Origin: UBA1444 sp964601085
GTDB lineage: Bacteria; Bacillota; Negativicutes; UBA1444
NCBI GenBank assembly: GCA_964601085.1
Contig: CAZRLN010000003.1
Span: forward strand, 70,647 to 134,646
DNA: 64,000 bases
Direction of reading: 5' to 3'
Under the pieces are notes generated by a model, which saw nothing but the letters and a program-made list of their open reading frames with translations, had not been told where the DNA came from and did not search any database. Shown here piece after piece: positions 1-7,551 of this stretch. Every line of letters begins with the position of its first letter. Position 1 is the first letter of the stretch. Position numbers and translations under genes: made by a program.

Positions 1-1
1 G

Positions 2-331
2 CCGGAAAACATTCTGCCAATGATAGCGCCTTGGCCGGGTGATGCGATCGTAAAATCCAGTGTGGACAAATTTTATAATACGGAATTAGAGAAAGTTCTC
101 AAAGAAAAAGGAATCAAAACGGTGGTTATCGTGGGGACCGCTGCCAATGGAGCAGTGTTGCACACGGCGGTAGGCGCCGCCATGCGTGGCATGCAGGTGG
201 TCATTCCGGTTGACGGGATGTCAGCTATTGATCCCTATGCGGAGCAATATACGGCTTGGCACATGATGAACGGGCCCGGGACGAGAAACCGGGCCACCAT
301 TACCCGATTTTCCCTTATCAGCTTCCGGTAG
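2..331 (+). CDS. Cysteine hydrolase (isochorismatase-fold) family protein, 5'-truncated
   Basis: The frame is open to the left window edge, so only the C-terminal part is present; the first Met (base 20) is probably internal. The segment reading VVIVGTAANGAVLHTA followed by GMQVVIPVDGMSA matches the end of the isochorismatase/nicotinamidase fold, where the family has a G-T-x-x-N-x-C-V-x-x-T nucleophile motif and a following D. Here the Cys position is Ala. Family members without this Cys are known (true isochorismatases), so hydrolase activity on amides is doubtful. The substrate cannot be told. It ends at a strong bidirectional terminator shared with the convergent nudC. Confidence 0.7.
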   Translation, partial: PENILPMIAPWPGDAIVKSSVDKFYNTELEKVLKEKGIKTVVIVGTAANGAVLHTAVGAAMRGMQVVIPVDGMSAIDPYAEQYTAWHMMNGPGTRNRATITRFSLISFR

Positions 332-387
332 AAGCAAAGAGTACCTCAATTAAATGCAATGTGATAAGGTTTTCATACTAGCAAAAA

Positions 388-420
388 GGGCTCCCGCAGT
401 GTGCGGGAGCCCCTTCAATT
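388..420. terminator. Bidirectional intrinsic terminator
   Basis: A perfect 11-bp GC-rich stem (388-398 with 402-412) closes a 3-nt loop. It has T-rich sequence on its right side and an A5 tract on its left that becomes T5 on the minus strand. It lies between two convergent genes, so it can end transcripts from both. Confidence 0.85.
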
Positions 421-433
421 TTGGCAGGCGCGT

Positions 434-1273
434 TTAGCAAAGGCGTTTGCCGTTTTGTTTTTTAACGAATCGGTCGATGAGTTTTCTGGCAATGCTGTCC
501 GTGCCAGGCAGATGGGGAAATGCGTCAACCGAATACCAACCGGCATCGACGATTTCTTCGCCGTCGATTTGGATCTCGCCGCTGTCCCAGCAGGCGGTAA
601 AGCCAACCATCAATGAATCGGGGAAAGGCCAGGGTTGTGAAGCAATATAGTGGATTCCGCGCACATGGATTCCGACTTCTTCCATGACTTCACGTTTCAC
701 ACAGTCTTCAAATGTTTCTCCTGGTTCGACGAATCCGGCCAACACGCTGTACATTCCACTGACAAAACGGCTGGAACGAGCCAGCAGAAGCTGGTTTTCC
801 CTTTCAATGGCTACGATGATGGCGGGAGAAATCCGTGGAAATACCAAGTTGCCGCAGGATTGACAGTGGACAGCCAGTTCCTTGACCGAAAGAGCGGCGG
901 GATTGCCGCAGCGACCGCAGAAACGATGTGTATTCCGCCAATTATTTAGGTGATAGGCGCGCAGGGCAAACTCATATTGTGCGGCCGGAAGACGACTATG
1001 AAGCGGCCGGATTTTCTCAACACTAAATTCATCGGGGAAAGATCCGGAAGGAAGAGATGCCGCAAAACAAGGGGTTCCATCCAAAGCGCCGATTGGTAGT
1101 ACTTCAGTGACACAGCTGAGAAGCGACGTTGCTTTTTGGGTTGACGGTAAACGAATCCATTCTGTTTCTTCATGGAAAATAAGTTCATCATTTTGAAAGA
1201 GAAACCAAAGTGCATCAGGCGGATATTTCGTGAAAATGGTATCAGAACCTTTCCTGGCGGAATTTTTATGTCT
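434..1273 (-). CDS. nudC: NADH pyrophosphatase NudC (Nudix hydrolase), N-terminus apparently frameshifted
   Basis: Hydrolyses NADH/NAD (and NAD-capped RNA in studied homologues) to the mononucleotides. Visible in order: a zinc ribbon with two CxxC pairs (CGRCG and CQSCG), a Nudix box (GFVEPGE through REVMEEVG), and the SQPWPFPxSLM signature specific to NudC. The first usable start in this frame is TTG at 1084, which would leave only about 55 residues before the zinc ribbon, where E. coli NudC has about 98. The frame stays open upstream to base 1273 and encodes plausible N-terminal domain sequence (ALWFLFQNDELIFHEE, then VLPIGALDGTPCF) but no standard start. A Met-initiated frame from 1317 enters the region in another register, suggesting a frameshift near 1230-1260. 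Function is clear; the start is not. Confidence 0.82.
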   Translation of the reverse strand, partial: RHKNSARKGSDTIFTKYPPDALWFLFQNDELIFHEETEWIRLPSTQKATSLLSCVTEVLPIGALDGTPCFAASLPSGSFPDEFSVEKIRPLHSRLPAAQYEFALRAYHLNNWRNTHRFCGRCGNPAALSVKELAVHCQSCGNLVFPRISPAIIVAIERENQLLLARSSRFVSGMYSVLAGFVEPGETFEDCVKREVMEEVGIHVRGIHYIASQPWPFPDSLMVGFTACWDSGEIQIDGEEIVDAGWYSVDAFPHLPGTDSIARKLIDRFVKKQNGKRLC

Positions 1274-1487
1274 TTACTATACGCTTCCTTGCCTGACGAA
1301 TCAAGTTGGATATCCATATAGAACACAGCAATTTCAGCAGTTGAATCATGGAAGCTGGGGATTCATCTCTCACACCAAGATGATGTCGAAAAAGGGGGTA
1401 GTGACGATGAATCTGGATGATTGTTGTATTGGCATAATATATCATCGTTATTTATAGCATTCGTTATTCCAAACCTCGAATGTCATC

Positions 1488-1516
1488 TCGACAATACTTC
1501 TATAAAATTATATACA
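1488..1516 (+). promoter_or_regulatory. Putative sigma-A promoter for the 1560 gene
   Basis: TCGACA (1488-1493) and TATACA (1511-1516) are separated by 17 bp, about 40 bp upstream of a GAGGAGGGG ribosome site and the ATG at 1560. The rest of the 1327-1559 gap holds no gene I can support. Confidence 0.45.
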
Positions 1517-1559
1517 CAATCGGAGTAATGTTCATTTGTTGCGTCGAGGAGGGGTTTAA

Positions 1560-3227
1560 ATGAAGACGGCGGGTTGGGCTGGATTATTCATAGCCAGTTT
1601 TTTGGTGGGACACTTTGTTGCCAACCCCTGGCTGTACCCGGTGGGAAAAATTTTGCTGTTTATTGAAATCTATATTTCTGCGTTAGCGGCATTTATTATT
1701 TTACATGAAGTTATTCCTTATATTTGGCGAACCCTAACCAAGTGCGAAGTGGATTTTCAACAGAGCACCGGCATGAAAGAACAAAACCTTTCCGGGGGGA
1801 TGCGTCTTTCATTTGCCGCTGCCGGTTTGTCCTCCGCGATGGAACGAGGAAAGGAAGAAGCAAATCAACAGCCGAAACCAATGCCTCGAATTTTGGCTGC
1901 CAGTGCCGATGGCACCGCCTCAACTGCTGCGATCTTGTTGAATGCCACTGCTACGGCGACCGGTAAGAAGGAGGAACATGGTAAAAAACCGGATCCCTCA
2001 CGCAAATTGTTTTTGCTGCCACCTATTATGGTGAATCCTGAAGAAAAAACCGAACAGATCTCCGACGACACTGCGGTAGATCCTGGTAAACCAGCTGCGA
2101 CGTGCGAAGCAGTGACTGAGGATAAAGCAAAGGGTGAGGCTGCAATCGTTGTTGAAGAAATGGCCGCGGTGATTATTCTCGAAAACCGAGTGGAAACTGA
2201 TTCAATAGCTGCATGCGAAGCAGTATCTGAGCCGTATGAAGTTGTTGTGCAAGAAACGCAAGAAACGTCGGCAGAGCTGGTGGACGGGTTCGAACAAGCT
2301 TTCATCGCAAGTGTAACAAATGCGCGCGAAGCGGCGGCGGGAACGACGGAACTTTTACCAGTGGAAACCGCTGAAGAACAAGAAACCGAAGAGCTGGAAT
2401 TCGAAGAAATTTTAACTCTTGTTGTTGAGGCTGATACTCCTGTGGAATTCGTTCCGATTGCAGGGATTGTTCCATTAGCACTCCTGTGCCCGGAAAGCGA
2501 ATCGTTGGGGCGAGTCTTGGCGGCGGATGCGACTGGAATCACTACGGAGATAATGGACAGTCCGGCAGAGAATCAGTTGGATGCGATTCACTCTGAAGCT
2601 GAGTATGAAGATTATGCAGCAGAGGGAATGGACTTTTCGGTCTTCGCTGAAATGATCTTACAAGGAGGCGTGGCGGATGGAAGCCTTGATCAAGTCGCTG
2701 TTGCAAATGAGAAATTTGCAGAAATCATCGAAATTGCCGAGGCTGTCGGAGTCGGAGAAAAGATTATGGCGGCGGAAGAATTTGTTGGTCCGTGCCGTGC
2801 GGAGCAGGATTCTCTCGGCAATGCATCCATGGAGCAACAATATCAGGACCTTGAGTTATTCCGAGAACAGAGCGATGAAAATTTGGCAATGGACGATACG
2901 CCTGAATCCGAATGCGAGCGCGTTTCTGTGGAAGAATCAAGTGAAAATTCAGGATTTGTTATCGACGAGACCGTGGAATTAGCTCGAACGGAAGCAATAG
3001 CCGATATATCGACCGAGAGCCTTTCTCTTGAACCTGCTGGATGTGTTGATGCGCAAACGATTGAGGCGGATCTTTCAATTCAAAATACCGGGAAAGTTGA
3101 AGAAAGATTTGTACCCATATCACACTCGTATTCCTGCCGGTTACGTTGCCAGAAACCCGGCGGATTTTTCCAAGGGCCTGTTCTTAGCTTTTATTGCAGA
3201 TTTATCTGTCAGCACGGAAATTATTGA
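1560..3227 (+). CDS. Membrane-anchored acidic protein of unknown function, probable 3' frameshift
   Basis: I do not recognise a family. The start has a strong GAGGAGGGG site 6-7 nt upstream. Residues about 4-25 and 28-52 are two hydrophobic, probably membrane-spanning segments. The next 480 or so residues are low-complexity, strongly acidic and rich in Glu, Ala and Val, with little predicted globular content. The last 35 residues in this frame (Cys/Arg/Phe-rich, ending HGNY) look unlike the rest. In the +1 frame the same DNA gives a more convincing C-terminus (GYVARNPADFSKGLFLAF, then DLSVSTEIIDRLLMLLRG), so one base has probably been gained or lost near 3090-3130. The 3323 gene follows and may belong to the same unit. 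Confidence 0.6.
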   Translation: MKTAGWAGLFIASFLVGHFVANPWLYPVGKILLFIEIYISALAAFIILHEVIPYIWRTLTKCEVDFQQSTGMKEQNLSGGMRLSFAAAGLSSAMERGKEEANQQPKPMPRILAASADGTASTAAILLNATATATGKKEEHGKKPDPSRKLFLLPPIMVNPEEKTEQISDDTAVDPGKPAATCEAVTEDKAKGEAAIVVEEMAAVIILENRVETDSIAACEAVSEPYEVVVQETQETSAELVDGFEQAFIASVTNAREAAAGTTELLPVETAEEQETEELEFEEILTLVVEADTPVEFVPIAGIVPLALLCPESESLGRVLAADATGITTEIMDSPAENQLDAIHSEAEYEDYAAEGMDFSVFAEMILQGGVADGSLDQVAVANEKFAEIIEIAEAVGVGEKIMAAEEFVGPCRAEQDSLGNASMEQQYQDLELFREQSDENLAMDDTPESECERVSVEESSENSGFVIDETVELARTEAIADISTESLSLEPAGCVDAQTIEADLSIQNTGKVEERFVPISHSYSCRLRCQKPGGFFQGPVLSFYCRFICQHGNY

Positions 3228-3322
3228 CCGTTTACTTATGCTTCTCCGTGGTTGTTCCGATAAAAATAATGTAAGAGTCGTTGAAAAAGAACGGAATAAT
3301 CACAGGGAGGGAAGACTCAGAT

Positions 3323-3799
3323 ATGTTGCCATTTATTTTAGCTGCAGTCGCCGGTGGAGCACTTGTTAAAAATATGACAGATTATCCGTCTGAAATAAAA
3401 AGTTTGCGGAGACAGATTCCCAAAGAAGACCGCGGCGAATTCATACGGGAATATAAGAATCTTCCCAATGAAACCAAAACACGGTTTAAGCAATTTTTGC
3501 GTGAAGCGAATATGGTCGAAGCAGGGAAACTTATTGGCAGGGATCTATCCGGGTATACCATGAATGCCAAGGGGAAAGTGAAAACAAAAACGGAAACACC
3601 GGCGCAGATCGCGCAGTTAACAGATCCCGCCGTCGAAACGGGTATTAATGAACGGATCAAGAACATCCTTAATTCTTACCAGTTGGACAGTGATCCGCAG
3701 TTGGTGGCGGAAGCAGCAAAACGATATGAATCGATCTCTGGGTACAATCAGATGAATATTGTTGACAAAACCCGTAAACTGCTGGATGTATCCCAGTAA
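3323..3799 (+). CDS. Small protein of unknown function with N-terminal hydrophobic segment
   Basis: 158 residues from the ATG at 3323, chosen because AGGGAGGG lies about 11 nt upstream; the reading frame also extends up to an upstream Met at 3281 that lacks such a site. The N-terminus (MLPFILAAVAGGALVKNM) is one short hydrophobic helix. The rest is charged and mostly helical, with a DYPSEIKSLRRQIPKEDR segment and a C-terminal part (NERIKNILNSYQLDSDPQLVAEAAKRY-like) that resembles a helical binding domain. No catalytic motif is visible. It follows the acidic membrane protein on the same strand and ends at a strong terminator, so the two may be co-expressed. Function unknown. Confidence 0.65.
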   Translation: MLPFILAAVAGGALVKNMTDYPSEIKSLRRQIPKEDRGEFIREYKNLPNETKTRFKQFLREANMVEAGKLIGRDLSGYTMNAKGKVKTKTETPAQIAQLTDPAVETGINERIKNILNSYQLDSDPQLVAEAAKRYESISGYNQMNIVDKTRKLLDVSQ

Positions 3800-3803
3800 T
3801 ATC

Positions 3804-3852
3804 GATAAAAAAGCGCGTTTGGATTGAGCAATCCAAACGCGCTTTTTTTATC
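3804..3852. terminator. Bidirectional intrinsic terminator
   Basis: The core stem 3811-3825 pairs with 3830-3844 around a 4-nt loop and is flanked by an A6 run on the left and a T7 run on the right, which also pair. It sits between convergent genes and can work in both directions. Confidence 0.9.
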
Positions 3853-3880
3853 GGCGTAGCCATTTCTCCTGGCCGTTCTG

Positions 3881-4528
3881 CTAAAATCCGAGTTCCTCAC
3901 CAACGACGATAACATGAAAATCAATGGCTGGTGGACGTTTATGCAGGATGCTGGTTATGTTGCAAATGCGCGTCGAACCCTGGCAGTCCATGCACATTCC
4001 GGTAATCGTACAGGGGTTGGGACGATCCAGCCGTTTGTTGTTGATGGGTGCGGCAACTGTTTCGATGCGTTCCATGGCCGCATCCAGATCGGATACAATT
4101 TTATTCACGCCGACAATGACAATAACTTTTTTCGGCCCAAAACTCATGGCGGCTACCCGGTTGCCTGATCCATCGGTGTTAACCAGTTGTCCATCAAGGG
4201 TGATGGCGTTGGCGCCGGACAGAAAAACATCACTCAGCAGTTCCTTGCGTCGTAACGCCAAGGATTCTTCCATGGTCAGGCCCGGAATATTGTGGTCATA
4301 TACGGTATGGCCGTTTTTCGCCAGTTGTTCGGGAATTCCCAGTTCTTTCAGCGTCCATGATCCTCCGACACCAATGGTTGCACCGGCGGGAATGAGCGAC
4401 AGAGCTTTTTCAATCGCTACAGTTCGGTTAACAGCGTAGTGCGCTTGGAAATTGTTCTTTTCCAACGCTTTGACAACTTTTTCACCGAAGGTATCATTGT
4501 GCCATTGGATGAACTGTTTCATTGGCAT
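3881..4528 (-). CDS. LUD-domain protein (LutC/YkgG, DUF162-like)
   Basis: The LUD domain occurs in LutC and LutB of the lactate-oxidation system and in stand-alone proteins. Family features seen: the N-terminal helix with WHNDTFGEKVVKALEKNNF, the GATIGVGGSWTLKELG loop, then VFLSGANAITLDGQLVNTDGSGNRVAAM, a typical LUD core. The C-terminal third has a Cys group (NPCTITGMCMDCQGSTRIC) that could bind metal or an Fe-S cluster; this is inference. The ATG at 4528 is chosen over 4597 because AGAGGAGG lies just upstream of it. No lutA or lutB is adjacent. The MFS gene upstream is on the same strand, 99 bp away, and may be co-transcribed. Confidence 0.82.
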   Translation of the reverse strand: MPMKQFIQWHNDTFGEKVVKALEKNNFQAHYAVNRTVAIEKALSLIPAGATIGVGGSWTLKELGIPEQLAKNGHTVYDHNIPGLTMEESLALRRKELLSDVFLSGANAITLDGQLVNTDGSGNRVAAMSFGPKKVIVIVGVNKIVSDLDAAMERIETVAAPINNKRLDRPNPCTITGMCMDCQGSTRICNITSILHKRPPAIDFHVIVVGEELGF

Positions 4529-4627
4529 GTCCTCCTCTTTAGTATGAAGATTTTTTTGAACAAAATTTAATTGCTGGCAGTAATAAATTTGACACAAACG
4601 AAAAAAATCCTCTTCAATCCTGTGAAT

Positions 4628-5809
4628 TTACACGTCCCGGCGCAATAGACGCCCGGGGAGCAAGGAAGAAAGCAAAAGCCCGATTAATGGCAATAGCGGC
4701 ATGATGCGAAATACAGCGGGTACCCCATACAGATCGGCGATATAACCCAACACGGTTACGCCAACGCCGCCCAAACCAATGGTCAGGCCGATTGTCAATC
4801 CTGAGGCCATCCCTTCATAACCGGGCATCATTTCCTGCGATAATACCAAGGTGGTGGCAAAAGAAGAAATCAGGGAAAAGCCGGTAAAGACCAGAAGAAT
4901 CATTGTTATCACGCCGCTGGTAAATGGAATTGCGGCGACCATTGGCAGGACAATGACCATGGAAAACGTTAAAATGGTCTTTCGTCCAAATTTGTCGGAT
5001 AACATGGCACCGACAAAAGTGCCAAGAACACCGCCAATTAAAAACAGGGACAAGAGATAGCCGGCATAAATTGGACTGCCGTTCAGATAGTTGACGTAAT
5101 AGATTGGGATATAAGTGGACAATCCGGCATGGAGTGTGGAACGGAAAAAAATAAATGTCAATAGGATCAGCAGGGGGCGAAGACGAATGAATTTCGGTTT
5201 TGCGGACTCCAATTTGCCATCGCGATGAAAGGAATGGGGCGATACCTTATCGAGAAAACGCCAGATCAATAGCGCCGTTATCGAACTAGGAATGACAAAC
5301 CAGATGGAATTATACAGGCCACCCGGTAATGTTGTAAGAAACATCATAAAGGAAGCGCCAACTGCCATCCCAAAGTTTCCGCCGACAGAAAACAAGCCCA
5401 TGCTCCGACCGCGAAGAGCGTCTGAACTGACGAAATGAACGGATTTGGAAGCTTGCGGGTGAAAGCCGGCGACGCCCAGACCGCCGATAACGACCGAAAG
5501 CAGCAACGCTGTATAGGAAGTCATGAAGCCGGTGATGGACAACCCCAGACCCGAGAGGAAGATACTGATGGGAAGCAGCCAGGGCAAAGAAACTTTATCG
5601 GTTATCATGCCAAACAACGGTTGGATTATGGACGATGTTAAATTTTGAACGAGGACGATTACGCCGATTTGTGTATAGGAGAGGTCAAGTGCTGTCTTTA
5701 GCGACGGGAGAAGAACCGGCAGGGCGCCTTGGCTAAGGTCAGTGACCATGTGGCTGAGTGACAGTAATAGTAATGGCTGTGGCAACCAAGAGGTTCGTAT
5801 GTTCAGCAA
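4628..5809 (-). CDS. MFS exporter, fosmidomycin-resistance (Fsr) type
   Basis: 393 residues with about 12 hydrophobic segments, the size of a major facilitator transporter. The opening LLLSLSHMVTDLSQGALPVLLP and the following region with TQIGVIVLVQNLTSSIIQPLFG are characteristic of the Fsr subgroup, which exports fosmidomycin in E. coli and is often of unknown natural substrate. A conserved MFS loop (SDKFGRKTI) lies between helices in the second half. The start is TTG at 5809, supported by GGAGG 10 nt upstream. An extended -10 box lies further upstream on the minus strand. It precedes the LUD gene, and nothing here identifies the physiological substrate. Confidence 0.85.
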   Translation of the reverse strand: MLNIRTSWLPQPLLLLSLSHMVTDLSQGALPVLLPSLKTALDLSYTQIGVIVLVQNLTSSIIQPLFGMITDKVSLPWLLPISIFLSGLGLSITGFMTSYTALLLSVVIGGLGVAGFHPQASKSVHFVSSDALRGRSMGLFSVGGNFGMAVGASFMMFLTTLPGGLYNSIWFVIPSSITALLIWRFLDKVSPHSFHRDGKLESAKPKFIRLRPLLILLTFIFFRSTLHAGLSTYIPIYYVNYLNGSPIYAGYLLSLFLIGGVLGTFVGAMLSDKFGRKTILTFSMVIVLPMVAAIPFTSGVITMILLVFTGFSLISSFATTLVLSQEMMPGYEGMASGLTIGLTIGLGGVGVTVLGYIADLYGVPAVFRIMPLLPLIGLLLSSLLPGRLLRRDV

Positions 5810-5843
5810 AATCGTTGTTCCTCCAGACCATTGATGTTTTATT

Positions 5844-5852
5844 ATTATATCA
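5844..5852 (-). promoter_or_regulatory. Putative extended -10 promoter for the MFS gene
   Basis: On the minus strand the sequence reads TGATATAAT, a perfect TATAAT hexamer preceded by TG, about 35 bp upstream of the TTG start. No good -35 is seen at the usual distance. Confidence 0.4.
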
Positions 5853-5905
5853 TGGCTAGGTTTGAGAATTGACTTTTATCATCGATCATATCGCGAAATT
5901 CAATG

Positions 5906-5934
5906 TGGACAGCTTGGATTTCCTATGCTATAAT
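5906..5934 (+). promoter_or_regulatory. Sigma-A promoter of the tRNA-Arg gene
   Basis: TGGACA (5906-5911), 17 bp, then a consensus TATAAT (5929-5934). The predicted start lies about 20 nt before the mature 5' end of the tRNA. Confidence 0.75.
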
Positions 5935-5963
5935 TACTCCCGGCAACAGACAACTTTATGAAT

Positions 5964-6038
5964 GCGCCCGTAGCTCAGGGGATAGAGCACCGGCCTCCGG
6001 AGCCGGGAGCGCAGGTTCGATTCCTGCCGGGCGCGCCA
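5964..6038 (+). tRNA. tRNA-Arg (anticodon CCG)
   Basis: A full cloverleaf: acceptor GCGCCCG pairs with CGGGCGC, the D arm contains AGCTCAGGGGATAGAGC, the anticodon stem CCGGC/GCCGG encloses loop CTCCGGA with anticodon CCG (reads CGG), and the T arm has GGTTCGATTCC. The CCA end is encoded. Confidence 0.97.
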
Positions 6039-6145
6039 ATGATTATTCGTGCATGCGGAAGCGTGCTTTTTTTACATGTACGGAAAATGATTCTGACTGA
6101 TTGAAAAAAATGCGGGAATTTTGAGGAATCTGGAGGAATCCAAGC

Positions 6146-6568
6146 ATGCTTATTGTTGTGATTGACGGCATGGGCGGCGGCATTGGCACCCAATTGGTTG
6201 CGCAACTTTGCGGTCAAGTCACTGCGGGAGCAGAGATTGTGTGTGTGGGAGCGAATGCCTGGGCTACTCAGTCAATGCTCAAAGCGGGAGCCTCTCGCGG
6301 CGCTACCGGTGAAAATGCTGTGCGGGTGACGGTTCAAACTGCCGATATCGTGACTGGTCCGATTGGAATTATTATCCCGAATGCCCTGATGGGGGAAATT
6401 ACGCCAAACATGGCGGAATCAATCGCTTCTTCTGCGGCTCGCAAGGTGTTGGTTCCGGTTAGTCAGGGGCATTTTGAAATTGTCGGAATGGACAATCGGC
6501 CGCTGGTTGCCAACATTCGCGAGGCTGCGGCCCGAATTCTGGAAATTGTGTCGGGAATGAAAGGGTAA
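6146..6568 (+). CDS. DUF3842 family protein
   Basis: 140 residues beginning LIVVIDGMGGGIGTQLV, a nucleotide-binding-like P-loop/Rossmann start typical of DUF3842, a small family found mainly in anaerobic Firmicutes. The body continues with GANAWATQSMLKAGASRGATGENA and a conserved DIVTGPIGIIIPNALMGEITP. The start ATG has TGGAGGAA upstream. It opens a tight same-strand run: the thioesterase gene follows after 4 nt. The biochemical role is not known, and the binding of a nucleotide is only an inference from the glycine-rich start. Confidence 0.85.
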   Translation: MLIVVIDGMGGGIGTQLVAQLCGQVTAGAEIVCVGANAWATQSMLKAGASRGATGENAVRVTVQTADIVTGPIGIIIPNALMGEITPNMAESIASSAARKVLVPVSQGHFEIVGMDNRPLVANIREAAARILEIVSGMKG

Positions 6569-6572
6569 CAGG

Positions 6573-6995
6573 ATGATTGCTGTACGTGACAAAGTCCGGT
6601 TCGTCGAAACCGATCTGATGGGGGTCGTTCATCATTCCAATTATTTGCGTTGGTTTGAGATGGCGCGTGTGGAATATCTGCGGGCGGCGAATGTATTGCT
6701 GCCGGAATTGATCGCCAGTGGAATCGTTTTTCCGATTACCGAGGTTCAATGCAAATACAGGCAACCGGCTCATTTTGACGAGATCATTCGCGTCGAAGCG
6801 AGGCTGGACGATTTTTCCCGGGCGAAGTTATGCTTCTCTTATCGCGTTCTGCGGGACGCGGATGATGTGTTGTTGGCTGAGGGGTATACTCAGAATCTTT
6901 TCACCGATACAAACGGTCGGATTATCCGGTTGCCGCAACTCTATTTTGACAGGATTAATTCCTTGCGGCAGGCTGAAGATGGAGGGGTGGCGTAG
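6573..6995 (+). CDS. Acyl-CoA thioesterase, YbgC/FadM (4HBT hotdog) family
   Basis: Cleaves thioesters of acyl-CoA. At 140 residues it has the usual hotdog-fold length. The signature is near the N-terminus: VRFVETDLMGVVHHSNYLRWFEMARVEYL-like sequence, with the catalytic Asp of the 4HBT motif (D-x-x-G-V-V-H-x-x-x-Y). The body then shows the PITEVQCKYRQPAHFDE and SFSYRVL-type strands of the family. It begins 4 nt after the DUF3842 gene, and its TAG stop overlaps the GTG start of the next gene by one base, so the genes are surely co-transcribed. The chain length of the substrate cannot be inferred. Confidence 0.88.
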   Translation: MIAVRDKVRFVETDLMGVVHHSNYLRWFEMARVEYLRAANVLLPELIASGIVFPITEVQCKYRQPAHFDEIIRVEARLDDFSRAKLCFSYRVLRDADDVLLAEGYTQNLFTDTNGRIIRLPQLYFDRINSLRQAEDGGVA

Positions 6996-7549
6996 TGCTG
7001 GTGTTTTTAGGTTACTTTTTAGCATTCCTGGGACTCGTAATGTTGGCCGTGGCCCTGTTTATCTGGAAACAAGGCGATGCGGATTTTCACTTCGATGTGG
7101 AGAAGCGATCAAAACTGGTTCTGGATTCGGCAACTGCCGATTCGATGACATTTTCTTTTCGGTTGCCATTTCGTAATCGCGGTTCTCAGCAAGGAACAAT
7201 GATGGATGTTTTTGCGCGTCCTTGGTTGCCGTGTGAACAGTATTCGGCGGCGGAGCTGACCACTAAGGTTACTGCTGCGTCAAGTCCGCGCGATGATGGG
7301 TACTGGGAAGCCGCTTTGTTTCCAGACGAGAAGATTGACAACGACGTGGCGATTGTTTCCCTGCATTTCAACGCTCAGGGAAAGGATATCCGCCAAGCCA
7401 TGGCTCAGATGGTCGATTTACCGCTGAATATCGTGTATCAGGTGATTGGCCGGACCGATTGGTATATGGCAAAAGTGTTGTTGGAACTGCCGTTGGAAGA
7501 ATTTCAGCAAGCAATACTGAACTCCGATGCGCAGAAGTTGGAGGCGTAA
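6995..7549 (+). CDS. Single-pass membrane protein of unknown function
   Basis: 184 residues from a GTG that overlaps the thioesterase stop. Residues 2-24 (LVFLGYFLAFLGLVMLAVALFIW) form one hydrophobic anchor; the remainder (DADFHFDVEKRSKLVLDS, then FSFRLPFRNRGSQQGTMMDVFARPWLPCEQY) is a soluble domain probably facing outward. I recognise no domain or catalytic motif. It is translationally coupled to the thioesterase and 2 nt before the CofE-like ligase, so it is a conserved-operon candidate rather than an accidental reading frame. Codon use matches its neighbours. Confidence 0.75.
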   Translation: MLVFLGYFLAFLGLVMLAVALFIWKQGDADFHFDVEKRSKLVLDSATADSMTFSFRLPFRNRGSQQGTMMDVFARPWLPCEQYSAAELTTKVTAASSPRDDGYWEAALFPDEKIDNDVAIVSLHFNAQGKDIRQAMAQMVDLPLNIVYQVIGRTDWYMAKVLLELPLEEFQQAILNSDAQKLEA

Positions 7550-7551
7550 AA

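Noticed and set aside
946..1326. 126-codon minus-strand frame upstream of nudC
   Set aside because: Only its first 30 codons may belong to nudC (before a frameshift); the rest overlaps the true nudC frame and is a shadow.
1230..1457. 75-codon plus-strand frame
   Set aside because: It lies over the nudC 5' end and the intergenic region and has no ribosome site or family features.
1865..2542. 225-codon minus-strand frame over the acidic membrane protein gene
   Set aside because: Its product is Ser/Thr/Ala repeats, the mirror image of an acidic low-complexity gene, with no ribosome site and no recognisable motif.
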